A DNA stretch of 64,000 bases from Notospermus geniculatus (taxonomy: Eukaryota > Nemertea > Pilidiophora > Heteronemertea > Lineidae): NCBI GenBank assembly GCA_002633025.1, contig NMRB01000092.1:576416-640415 (forward strand). The letters run 5' to 3'. This document shows positions 21,262 through 30,323 of the stretch, piece after piece. The notes below the pieces were generated by a model. It made no database searches and had not been told where the DNA came from. It saw only the letters and a list, made by a program, of their open reading frames with translations. Both the position numbers and the translations under genes were made by a program. Each line of letters starts with the position of its first letter. The first letter of the stretch is position 1.

Positions 21262-21404
21262 ATAACACACTTGTACTGCTGTGCTACTTTTACAACGACG
21301 ATGATGAATCAGATGATGATAACGATGATGACGCCGATGATCATGATATAGATAGTACAGAATCGCCAAAAAATTAATCAACAGTGAGCATTATTCTATT
21401 TTAG

Positions 21405-21746
21405 GCCCAGGCCAATACGTGACCACCGTCTCCGACACTAACCCTTCGATTGGAGACAAACTTCAACTATCCTGTGAATTGAAAAATTCACAGACGAATC
21501 TGATAGAGTGGAACCATCGTCTGATAGGCTCAAGTTCCTTCGGTAACAAAATACTAACGAATGGGGAAAGAGCATGCCACGCCTTCGTGGGAAAAGACAA
21601 CTCAAGTTTGGCAGAGGGAAGAGCATGTAATGTGTCAGGAAGTATTGTCATTGATAAAGTAAAGGACTCGAATGCCGGGTACTGGAAATGTAAAGGGTTC
21701 AAAGACAGTGGTTGCTTCAGTAAAGCTGTGAGGATAAACATAGCAA
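21405..21746 (+). CDS. IgSF-B exon 3: Ig domain 2 (V-like)
   Basis: This exon has 114 codons, phase 1-1. It contains LQLSCELKNS, IEWNHRL and SNAGYWKCKGF. Cysteines also occur as ERACHAF, GRACNV and SGCFS, paralleling those of IgSF-A. Roughly half the residues differ from IgSF-A. Confidence 0.8.
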
Positions 21747-22173
21747 GTAAGGTTCATTCTGTGGTTCGAACCATGGGTAACATGCAATGAGGCCAAAAGG
21801 TCGAATAATGAACCGTATACAAATTTGTTGCATGTACATGTAGGCATAATATATTCAGTACTTCTCGAGCCACCGCTGGTGTTGTCGTTGAATTAGCACT
21901 TGTGATCGCATCGTTTGAGAAGTATCAATAAACTGTGATCTGAGCAAATTTGAATATTTGAATAGATTAAATGAAATTCAAAATTACCCCGTTTTTCAAA
22001 GGCATCCCAGGTGACAAAACTCAGAAATATGATTTTTAAGCTTACATGCCAATATTTAGCAAATTATTACTTTGACATATAGAAGAATAGTTTTTTTACT
22101 CTAGGTTTCAACTTCAAAAATACTTTGAAAAAACACGCTCCAATTTTGCATAACATTTTATTCTGTAATCCAG

Positions 22174-22446
22174 AGCCTCCAAGGGACCCACCATCCCTCA
22201 CAGGATTCATCGACCCCATTCTTGTCGGCAGCAACCACAGCTTAGCTTGCGAGGCCTGGCAGCCATTCGCTCGGCCAATGACGTATACTTGGTATAAAGA
22301 CGGACTAAAGATATCATCAGGGAATGCATCAACTTGGTCCCTGAAGCCGGTTGTCAGGGATGCAGCAGGAAAATACAGATGTGAAGTTGTTGACACGATA
22401 AAGAATGTGAAGGTTCAGGCGGAAGATACTCTAAAAGTCGTCTACA
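22174..22446 (+). CDS. IgSF-B exon 4: Ig domain 3
   Basis: Ninety-one codons, phase 1-1, with SLACEAWQPF, YTWYKDG and DAAGKYRCEVVD. It is nearly identical to IgSF-A exon 4 apart from a few substitutions and two extra codons. Confidence 0.8.
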
Positions 22447-22515
22447 GTAAGTTTCGTTCTCTGCAACATGCAACAAGTTTCGTCTTGTAAGCCCACAACA
22501 GGGCATAGTCCACAT

Positions 22516-22655
22516 CAGGGCCGACCGCACAGAAAGTCCGATAGTGTTTTTGGTCCTATCGAGGGTTAATGAATGGGAAAATGCGTTGTAACTGCCGATA
22601 GGCGCCCGAGATAGGCGCCGGTGGCACTATCGGACTTTCTGTGCGGTTGGCCCTG
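22516..22655. mobile_element. 140-bp foldback element
   Basis: CAGGGCCGACCGCACAGAAA at 22516 pairs with the complement ending GGCCCTG at 22655. The arms continue through GTCCGATAGTG and a short inner GGCGCC hairpin. Confidence 0.85.
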
Positions 22656-22673
22656 TTTTCTTAGCTACTACGT

Positions 22674-22764
22674 TTTATTGTTCACGAAGTGACGTTATTT
22701 TCGTGCCACATCATTTCTTGTCACACGGGTTATTCACTTAATATAGCACCAATTGGCACGAAAT
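22674..22764 (+). repeat. 91-bp dispersed repeat, copy 2
   Basis: Apparently identical to 10006-10096. It ends exactly where BEL-2 coding similarity ends, so it may mark the deletion or insertion that truncated BEL-2. Confidence 0.75.
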
Positions 22765-23312
22765 TATTCTAAACCAGCATGGATCACCCGTTTGTGTGAC
22801 AGTTCAACGATCAACTGGGAGAGATAACTCTCCTTCGGCAAGAGTATCTGATGTTGCGAATCATAAGGCAGCTTTGCGTTCTCCAGCCTACCACCAACTC
22901 TAAGTATACCAGCGACCAAAATGGGTGTCAATGGAGACAACGAACTAGTTTTGGGTACGCTCTTGCCAGAAAGCAAACAATCAATCTCCTTTGCATAATA
23001 TTTTGACTGTTCAGCTTTAACCCAATACACAAGTGCCTCATCAAGTTCTTCAACAGAGAGGTGAGATGTACGTCTAGCATGAACAGGAGAACGCATGTTG
23101 TGAACGAAACGCAAACACCACGCAGTCACACGCTGTAGACGTACCAAACTTGAAAATTCAGCAGGATTCAAAATGTCTGCAACTGAATCGTCCACAGCGG
23201 ATGCCGCAACCACGCGCCTCAATTCACAACCCACGCCATCCAAATCCTGACAGACTGGTGGTTGCTCTGGCCATTCAGAATGATCCAACCATAAAAAGTC
23301 TGGGCCATTCAA
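22764..23312 (-). pseudogene. BEL-2 polyprotein, distal fragment (to integrase N-terminus)
   Basis: This continues the BEL-2 frame beyond BEL-1. It contains FSSLVRLQRVTAWCLRF, the pre-integrase segment ILRVGGRLENAKL, and the beginning of the HHCC zinc domain (LIVELSH). The rest of the integrase is lost at 22764. Confidence 0.8.
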
Positions 23313-23328
23313 CCAACGATGCTCCGGG

Positions 23329-24003
23329 TGTCACTGCCGTGAAGTGGTTTTTTGTTTGAATTTCCCGCGTGTATTAACTTGGTGGTCGTTCGAAAAGTTC
23401 TTGGGAATTTCTCTTCGAGTTGTTTAGATTGTAGAGGGCGCTCGGCCCTTTTNCTTGGGAATTTCTCTTCAAGTTGTTTAGATTGTAGAGGGCGCTCGGC
23501 CCTTTTTGCCGCCATGTGCTTATTTCTAAGATGTCCACTCGCATTCCTGCGCCCCGCAGAGGGCGTAATTTCGTTGTTTTTGTATGTACAGTGTGGACGG
23601 GAACAGAGGTTAGTAAGATGAATATGTATAGAACATGAATATGCGCACTTTGATGCCACTGGTTCAGTAGTTCATGACCTTAGGGCAGTTTAATTGACAT
23701 GGTTTCCATGAATGTCCCAGACGTGGTTCGGTACAGAAAGTATAGATGGCGCCACCTGCCGGTGAGATGAATCTAGGATTCTGTGGTGCCAAGAAATGTA
23801 CCTTAGCTGTGTTGCATATTGATGCTGGTGTATTTATAGGCCTAGTTATCAGTGTGTTTTGGACACCCTGTTCCTCTTCTTGCTGTTACTTATGGTGTTG
23901 ACCGTGTTGTATCTTTCAGTTTTTACGACAAGTGTCGAATAAAAGTGATGAAGACAACTGATGAACTCGCCTGGGTTCCTTCTGTCGACTTAGAGCAGGC
24001 ACA
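23329..24003 (+). repeat. BEL-1 5' LTR
   Basis: Begins TGTCACTGCCGTGAAGTGG and ends GAGCAGGCACA. AATAAA occurs about 65 bp before its end, serving as the element's own polyadenylation signal in the 3' copy. It is longer than the 3' LTR because a segment of about 55 bp containing GAGGGCGCTCGGCCC is doubled around an N at 23453, probably an assembly artefact. Confidence 0.95.
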
Positions 24004-24023
24004 GTAAAAACTCTCCCGACGAA

Positions 24024-25574
24024 ATGGAATCACCGCTGTTATTGGAAGAGGAGACATGCGACCTCTTAGGAGGAGACACCGACTTTATTGAGGGCAGGCT
24101 CCTGGACCTGGAGCTGGAAAAACAAAAGATCATGAACCAGAACGCCGTATTGCACACGCAGCTGGAGCAAGCTAAAGCCGAACTGGAAGAGAGAAGATGC
24201 CCTAGTGGTAACGATTCGGTCAGTGGTGATTTGGCTGCCGCAATTGTGAAATTGTCAGGGGTTCTGCAAAAGAATCAAGATCTGCCCAAAAAAGAGCCCG
24301 AGGTATTCCGAGGTGATGTGTTTCAGTATCCTATTTGGCGGAACTCGTTTCGCATTCTCGTGGAGCAGAAGTGTCTGGACGATATCGACAAATTGTACTA
24401 CCTGGGTCGCTATACGGGAGGTGATGCCAAAAAGGCCATCGTGGGCCTGCTGTCGCTGAATACTGCGGAGGCATATAGGCGTGCTATGGGTATTCTTAAG
24501 GAGCGCTATGGAGACCAGGTCAAACTCGCCCAGAACTTTCGCGATCGTATAGACAAGTGGCCCTTGATCAAGGCGGGTGACGGCAAAGCTCTACGGGAAT
24601 TTAGTGATTTCCTTGCAGAGTGTGGGACGGCAATGACAAGTCTGGCTCACTTGAAGGTTTTGGATGACGCTATAGAACGGAGAAGTATCGTTTCCAAGCT
24701 CCCTAGGGTGCTTCAGCTGAAATGGATTACCCTGGTGGATGACCGTAATTACTCGTACAGTGCTTCCGAAGGAGCCGACATAAAGACCAATGACGAAACA
24801 CCTACCTTCAACGACTTGTGTAAATTTGTAGCCAAGCAAGCGCGTATTGCGATGAACCCCCTTCTGGACAAGAGCAGTTCAACCAATCCGGGAAGTTCGA
24901 CGAATTCGAAATCGTGTTCCAGCACTGACAAGCCAAAGACTGGCAAACCTCCATCTAGCAGTAGTTTTGCCATAGATTCTGTTGAAAGTAATGGTAGCGA
25001 TACAACTCCTGGTAGTGGTAACATGGTAAAAAAGTGTGTTCTCTGTGCTATGGGACCACATGATCTGGAAAAGTGTTCCAAGTTCAAGGAAATGCCCTTG
25101 AAAGATAGAGTGGATGCGGTTAAAAAGCATGGCCTCTGTATGGGGTGCTACAAGTGGGGGCACAGGGTCAGAGAGTGTAGACACAAACGAAAGTGTGAAA
25201 TTTGTTCACGTGCTCTCCCCACACTTCTGCATGATGATTCATTTATTAAGCCTACTCCACCTACTCAGTCAACATCTCTTTGTACAGAATCAAGTAATGG
25301 TGATTCTGATTGGTTGCATACTATGATTGTGCCAGTGTATGTTCAGCATGTTGATCATCCATCCGAAGTTTTGGTCTATGCCTTGTTGGATGATCAGTCC
25401 GATACCTGTTTTGTCACCGGTTCAGTCCTGGACAAGATAGGTATAGGCGGTGAAGAAACATATTTGAAAATTTCTACTGTTCTTTCAGAAGATGTTATTC
25501 CTACGCAAAGGGTGACGGGTCTCAGGGTCAGAGGTTACAACGAGTCGGCTGATATAGCACTTCCGGTAGGCTGA
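24024..25574 (+). CDS. BEL-1 gag, zinc knuckles and protease region
   Basis: A 516-residue frame. Residues about 25-60 form a coiled coil, about 90-280 the gag core (EPEVFRGDVFQYPIWRNSF, LYYLGRYTGG), then a Ser-rich linker. Cys/His knuckles (CVLCAMGPHDLEKC, then CMGCYKWGHRVREC) lie at about 335-385 and the aspartic protease motif ALLDDQSDTCF near 452. The frame stops at a TGA created by a 22-bp tandem duplication (unit starting GGCTGATATAGCACTTCC, about 25547-25590), which also shifts the frame relative to pol. Confidence 0.85.
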   Translation: MESPLLLEEETCDLLGGDTDFIEGRLLDLELEKQKIMNQNAVLHTQLEQAKAELEERRCPSGNDSVSGDLAAAIVKLSGVLQKNQDLPKKEPEVFRGDVFQYPIWRNSFRILVEQKCLDDIDKLYYLGRYTGGDAKKAIVGLLSLNTAEAYRRAMGILKERYGDQVKLAQNFRDRIDKWPLIKAGDGKALREFSDFLAECGTAMTSLAHLKVLDDAIERRSIVSKLPRVLQLKWITLVDDRNYSYSASEGADIKTNDETPTFNDLCKFVAKQARIAMNPLLDKSSSTNPGSSTNSKSCSSTDKPKTGKPPSSSSFAIDSVESNGSDTTPGSGNMVKKCVLCAMGPHDLEKCSKFKEMPLKDRVDAVKKHGLCMGCYKWGHRVRECRHKRKCEICSRALPTLLHDDSFIKPTPPTQSTSLCTESSNGDSDWLHTMIVPVYVQHVDHPSEVLVYALLDDQSDTCFVTGSVLDKIGIGGEETYLKISTVLSEDVIPTQRVTGLRVRGYNESADIALPVG

Positions 25575-25689
25575 TATAGCACTTCCGGTAACGTTTACAC
25601 GTGAGCAAATTCCTGCGAGCCGTTCTCAAATCCCGCGTCAAGAAACTGCACGCACATGGTCCCACCTGCAGAAGGTTGCTAAGGATATC

Positions 25690-28600
25690 ATGCCTTATCA
25701 AGAGCACATTGAGATAGGTTTGCTCATTGGTCAGAATTGTGCGAGGGCGATAAGGCCTAGGAAAATCGTTTCTGGGGCTGAAGACGATCCTTATGGTGTC
25801 AAAACTGCCTTGGGCTGGGGTGTCGTGGGGAAAATGGTCAAGTCTGACTCCCCACCTGCTGTTTCGCGCCCTCACTTTGCATATCGTACTCGTGCCAAGG
25901 AGCTTAGCGCTGCGCAGATCGTGCAGTTACTTGGTCAAGATTTCAGTGAAAAATCCTCGCCTGATTGTGAGTCTTTCTCTGTTGAAGACAGGTTGTTCCT
26001 ATCCAAGGTAACTGAGGGAATTCGGCAGCTTGATAGCGGTCACTTTGAGATTCCCCTTCCGTTTAGAGATGAGCAGGTGATCATGCCAAACAACAAGGTG
26101 ATGGCTCTGAAGCGCGTTTCAAGTCTGAAGGCTAAGATGCAAAGGGATGTAAAGTATGGCGAGGAATATTGTAAGTTCATGAGCAAACTTATTGATGCCG
26201 GCCATGCGGAGTTAGTACCGAAGGAAGAATTGAGCTTAAATGACGGGTCAGTTTGGTACATCCCGCATCATGGTGTTGCCCATCCTCACAAGCTGGGCAA
26301 ATTTAGAGTAGTTTTTGATTGCGCTGCAGAGTTCCACGGAGAGGCATTGAACCGCCGTCTCCTGTGTGGCCCTGATCTCATCAACAATCTGGTCGGGGTG
26401 TTGGTTCGGTTTCGGAAGGAAGAAATCGCTTTCATCTGTGATATTGAGGGTATGTATCTTCAAGTAAGCGTACCCCCCTGCCATAGGAACTACTTGCGTT
26501 TCTTGTGGTGGGAAGAGGGTAATGTTGACAAGCCCTTAGTCGAGTATAGGATGACAGTGCACCTCTTCGGTGCCACTTCCTCACCTGGGTGTGCGAATTA
26601 TGCGTTGAAAGCCACTGCAGAGAAATTTCGTGATGAGTTTGAGCCCCAAGTGGCTGAGTTTGTCTCCAGGTGTTTCTATGTTGACGATGGTCTAGGCTCT
26701 ACCTTGACTTCTAGTGAAGCTCTGTACATGATCTGTAGCACCATTCAGATGGTTCGCAAGGGTGGCTTCAACCTTCACCAGATTGTATGCAACGATAAGG
26801 AAGTGGTCGAGCAGATTCCTGTGGAAGCCAGGGCCAAGGATCTTCAGTTTCTGGAGCTCAGTAGCATGCAACTTCCTATTGAGAAGGCCTTGGGCATTGT
26901 TTGGTGTGTAGAGTCGGACTCTTTGAAGTTCAGAATAGAGTTGAAGGATAAACCACTGACCAGGCGCGGACTGTTGTCCACGGTAAGTTCCGTCTACGAC
27001 CCTCTTGGTTTGATAGCGCCCTTTATACTTACTGGCAAGCAGATACTGAAGGCATTGTGTCTGACCGGTGTTTCCTGGGATGATCCTATTTCAGATGACA
27101 TCAGGGTTGAATGGGAGAAGTGGAGGTCTGAATTGGTTGAATTGGCCAATGTCTCAGTTCCGCGTTGCTACAGGTCTGGACGGTTGCAGGGTCCCATTGC
27201 ATCCGTGGAGCTGCATCATTTCAGCGATGCATGTCTCACGGGCTACGGTCAGTGTAGCTATGTCAAGCTTGAGGATACTGCTGGCAACTGCACTTCCTCA
27301 CTGGTGATGGCCAAGTCCAGAGTGACTCCTGCCAAGTCGGTCACAGTTCCTAGACTGGAACTGACTGCCGCTGTGACATCTGCCAGAGTGGGCAGGTTTC
27401 TTGACAGGGAGATAGATTATGAAACAGTTGAACATTTCTACTACACAGATAGTAGAGTTGTCTTGGGCTATGTGAGCAACGAGAGTCGCAAGTTCCACAT
27501 CTTCGTGGCTAATCGTGTTGAGGAGATTCGTGAGTCAACTAATGTAGCTAACTGGCGTCATGTAGACACTACTGAAAACCCAGCTGATCTTGCCTCGCGA
27601 GGCATGGGTGCCTCTGATTTGTTGACTAGTCGTCTCTGGTGGGAGGGTCCAAAGTTCCTCACTTCGGGCCCTGCCCCACCTCAGGTTCAGTGTACTCTTC
27701 CTGAAGATGATCCTGAGATAAAGAAGGCTGTTCTCAAAACTGCGACAAAGCCCAACCCGAAGCCCAACTACAGTGACATGATTGACAGGTTCAAGAGGTT
27801 CTCCTCCCTGGTCCGGTTGAAAAGAGCCGTAGCTCTGTGCCTCAAGTTTGTGAGAAAATTGAAGAATAGGAAGGCAGGTCATTACACGCCTGTGACTGTA
27901 GATGAGATGCAGGAGGCTGAGGATCGGATCATTAGGTTGGTGCAGGGTCAGGCCTATTCAGAAGAGATTGATACCTTGTTGAAGTTGCCTAAGGTTGTGG
28001 TCAAAACCTCTAGTTCGATTTCACAGTTGGATCCCTTTCTTGACCAGAAAAACATTCTTAGAGTAGGGGGTCGTTTGAGCAGGGCGTCTATGTCCAATGA
28101 AGTGAAACATCCGGTTTTGATACCACGTGGCAGTCACCTTGGAGGGCTGATCATCAGGCATCATCATGAATTGGTGGGTCACTCCGGGAGAGGAATGACT
28201 TTGAATAGTATTAGACAGGCTGGCTATTGGGTGGTCCATGCGAGATCTGACGTTGCCAATTACATACTCAACTGCGTCGATTGTAAGAGGCTTAGAGGAA
28301 CTCCTTGTCTTCAGAAGATGTCGGATTTGCCATTTGACCGCTTGGAAGCTGTCGCACCGTTCACTCATGCAGCTGTGGACTACTTTGGTCCATTTACGGT
28401 TAAGGCTGGTCGCTCTGACAACAAGCGGTGGGGTGTTCTCTACACGTGTCTAGCTAGTAGGTCCATTCATATTGAAACTGCCAATCATTTGACGACGGAT
28501 TCATTTCTCAATTCGTATAGGCGCTTCATTTGCAGGAGAGGTCCTGTGAAACGCTTGCGCTGCGACCGTGGTTCAAATTTTGTTGGTGGTCAAAACGAAT

Positions 28601-29283
28601 TGCTGTTAGCGCTCAAAGAGATGGACCAAGATCAGATAAGGCAAGAGTTATTGAAGGAGGGATGTGATTGGGTAACGTTTGACATGAATTTTCCAGCGAG
28701 TAGTCACATGGGGGGTGTATGGGAGCGCATGATTGGGGCGGTGCGAAAGGTTCTAGCGGCATTACTCCTGCATAGTGGTACAACCTTGGATGATGAATTG
28801 CTCCGCACTTTGCTTTGTGAAGTTGAGTACATTGTCAACTCGCGACCGTTGACTGTAGTCGATTCTAACTCAGTTGACCTTGAGCCCCTGTCGCCCATAC
28901 AGATCCTCACTTTGAAATCTCAGGTGGTCAAGCCACCTCCTGGTAACTTTGTGCAGCAGGATGTCTATTGTCGCAAACGATGGCGCTGTGTGCAGGCCCT
29001 CGCCAATCAATTCTGGGAGCGTTGGCGAAATGAATTTCTGACTAGTCTCCAACATAGGAGAAAGTGGGTTGATGAGAAAAGGGATCTGGAACCCAATGAT
29101 GTTGTGTTGATGATTGATGAGGACCTGCCCCGGTGTCAGTGGCCATTGGCCAGGATAGTTGAAGTTGTTCCCAGCATGGATGGTCGTGTTAGGAAGGTCG
29201 TATTGTTTGCAAAGGGCAAGCAATATGAGCGTCCTATTCATAAGTTGATTCTTCTCATTGAAAGTGAAAGGAAAAGGGACTAA
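25690..29283 (+). CDS. BEL-1 pol: RT, RNase H, integrase
   Basis: A long open frame of 1197 codons. RT palm begins with FRVVFDCAAEF, and the active site FYVDDGLGS is near residue 330. RNase H starts at HHFSDACLTGYGQ (about 510), with TDSRVVLGYV about 600. Integrase has the HHCC zinc domain (HHHELVGHSGRG to CVDCKR, about 823-865), then the catalytic D,D,E at AAVDYFGPF (about 896), CDRGSNFVGG (about 958) and VWERMIG (about 1012). The real polyprotein begins in the gag frame upstream, so the listed start is only the first ATG after the duplication. Confidence 0.9.
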   Translation: MPYQEHIEIGLLIGQNCARAIRPRKIVSGAEDDPYGVKTALGWGVVGKMVKSDSPPAVSRPHFAYRTRAKELSAAQIVQLLGQDFSEKSSPDCESFSVEDRLFLSKVTEGIRQLDSGHFEIPLPFRDEQVIMPNNKVMALKRVSSLKAKMQRDVKYGEEYCKFMSKLIDAGHAELVPKEELSLNDGSVWYIPHHGVAHPHKLGKFRVVFDCAAEFHGEALNRRLLCGPDLINNLVGVLVRFRKEEIAFICDIEGMYLQVSVPPCHRNYLRFLWWEEGNVDKPLVEYRMTVHLFGATSSPGCANYALKATAEKFRDEFEPQVAEFVSRCFYVDDGLGSTLTSSEALYMICSTIQMVRKGGFNLHQIVCNDKEVVEQIPVEARAKDLQFLELSSMQLPIEKALGIVWCVESDSLKFRIELKDKPLTRRGLLSTVSSVYDPLGLIAPFILTGKQILKALCLTGVSWDDPISDDIRVEWEKWRSELVELANVSVPRCYRSGRLQGPIASVELHHFSDACLTGYGQCSYVKLEDTAGNCTSSLVMAKSRVTPAKSVTVPRLELTAAVTSARVGRFLDREIDYETVEHFYYTDSRVVLGYVSNESRKFHIFVANRVEEIRESTNVANWRHVDTTENPADLASRGMGASDLLTSRLWWEGPKFLTSGPAPPQVQCTLPEDDPEIKKAVLKTATKPNPKPNYSDMIDRFKRFSSLVRLKRAVALCLKFVRKLKNRKAGHYTPVTVDEMQEAEDRIIRLVQGQAYSEEIDTLLKLPKVVVKTSSSISQLDPFLDQKNILRVGGRLSRASMSNEVKHPVLIPRGSHLGGLIIRHHHELVGHSGRGMTLNSIRQAGYWVVHARSDVANYILNCVDCKRLRGTPCLQKMSDLPFDRLEAVAPFTHAAVDYFGPFTVKAGRSDNKRWGVLYTCLASRSIHIETANHLTTDSFLNSYRRFICRRGPVKRLRCDRGSNFVGGQNELLLALKEMDQDQIRQELLKEGCDWVTFDMNFPASSHMGGVWERMIGAVRKVLAALLLHSGTTLDDELLRTLLCEVEYIVNSRPLTVVDSNSVDLEPLSPIQILTLKSQVVKPPPGNFVQQDVYCRKRWRCVQALANQFWERWRNEFLTSLQHRRKWVDEKRDLEPNDVVLMIDEDLPRCQWPLARIVEVVPSMDGRVRKVVLFAKGKQYERPIHKLILLIESERKRD

Positions 29284-29693
29284 GTTTCATGATATATGTG
29301 TTGTTGCTGCGAGTGTGAGTTGTCAGGTGATCAGGACTTGTGAAGAAAACTGTGAAATGTGAAGTGATTTCTTTTATATTTCGTACGATATTTGTCATTT
29401 TCATATTTGCGCTAGTCTAACTGGTATACTGCTGTATGTACCTGTTGTTGAAGTTTGAGCTGTTTGATCCAGTGCAGTTCGGTGTGGATGTCATATGTTG
29501 GTAATGAAGAGTTAGTATTTTGAATACTCCAGTAGTGCCTTTATTTCCAAGCTTCGAAATTTCTGAAATACTGTAAGCCTAAAGATTTGTGTTCCTGTGT
29601 TAAGCAAGACTTGAGGTATTTTTTAAAGGGACAATGGTTGTGTTAACCCTTTGACTCCTTTTGAGGTAAATCGTTGCCGATTTAGGAGAGGCA
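29284..29693 (+). other. BEL-1 3' untranslated region
   Basis: Noncoding stretch between the pol stop and the 3' LTR. The purine-rich AGGAGAGGCA immediately before the LTR is the probable polypurine tract for plus-strand priming. Confidence 0.8.
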
Positions 29694-30323
29694 TGTCACT
29701 GCCGTGAAGTGGTTTTTTGTTTGAATTTCCCGCGTGTATTAACTTGGTGGTCGTTCGAAAAGTTCTTGGGAATTTCTCTTCGAGTTGTTTAGATTGTAGA
29801 GGGCGCTCGGCCCTTTTTGCCGCCATGTGCTTATTTCTAAGATATGAAAGATGTCCACTCAATACTGCGCCCCGCAGAAGGCGTTATTTCGTTGTTTTTT
29901 GTATGTACAGTGTGGACGGGAACAGAGGTTGGTATGATGAATATGTATAGAACATGAATATGTGCACTTTGATGCCACTGGTTCAGTAGTTTGTGACCTT
30001 AGGGCAGTTTAATTGACATGGTCTCCATGAATGTCCCAGATGTGGTTCGGTACAGAAAGTAGAGATGGCGCCACCTGCCAGTGAGATGAATCTAGGATTC
30101 TGTGGTACCAAGAAACGTACCTTAGTTGTGTTGCATATTGATGCTGGTGTATTTGTAGGCCTAGTTATCAGTATGTTTTTGGACACCCTGTTCCTCTTCT
30201 TGCTGTTACTTATGGTGTTGACCGTGTTGTCTCTTTCAGTTTTTACGACAAGTGTCGAATAAATGTGATGAAGACAACTGATGAACTCGCCTGGGTTCCT
30301 TCTGTCGACTTAGAGCAGGCACA
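29694..30323 (+). repeat. BEL-1 3' LTR
   Basis: Starts TGTCACTGCCGTGAAGTGG and ends GAGCAGGCACA, followed by CCGGG. It lacks the internal doubling seen in the 5' LTR and contains AATAAA at about 30258. Confidence 0.95.

Larger units (their letters stand above)
20051..22446 (+). pseudogene. IgSF-B: tandem paralogue, signal peptide + 3 Ig exons only
   Basis: Four exons match IgSF-A in order and phase: 20051-20123, 20524-20763, 21405-21746 and 22174-22446. Each reads open with intact GT-AG sites. Ig4, FN3, membrane and tail exons were not found downstream; a dispersed repeat, the truncated end of BEL-2 and nested BEL-1 follow instead. Either the gene lost its 3' half, or it makes a short secreted three-Ig form by reading into intron 3 (in-frame stop shortly after 22446). 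An in-frame upstream ATG at 20036 is an alternative start. I infer a 5' gene fragment derived from tandem duplication of a unit of about 7.8 kb. Open frames alone do not show that it is dead. Confidence 0.7.
23329..30323 (+). mobile_element. complete BEL/Pao element BEL-1 with 5-bp target duplications
   Basis: Two LTRs (TGTCACTG at the start, GCAGGCACA at the end) enclose one gag-pol region. CCGGG lies at 23324-23328 and 30324-30328, a 5-bp target duplication as usual for LTR elements. The polypurine tract AGGAGAGG precedes the 3' LTR. I see no standard primer-binding site in the 20 bp between the 5' LTR and the gag ATG. The LTRs differ at roughly 15-25 positions, so the insertion is not very recent. 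Confidence 0.95.

Noticed and set aside
21168-21377. Frame ending in a poly-Asp stretch
   Set aside because: It spans the right arm of the 464-bp palindrome and a GAT-rich microsatellite-like stretch (about 21296-21350) in an intron.
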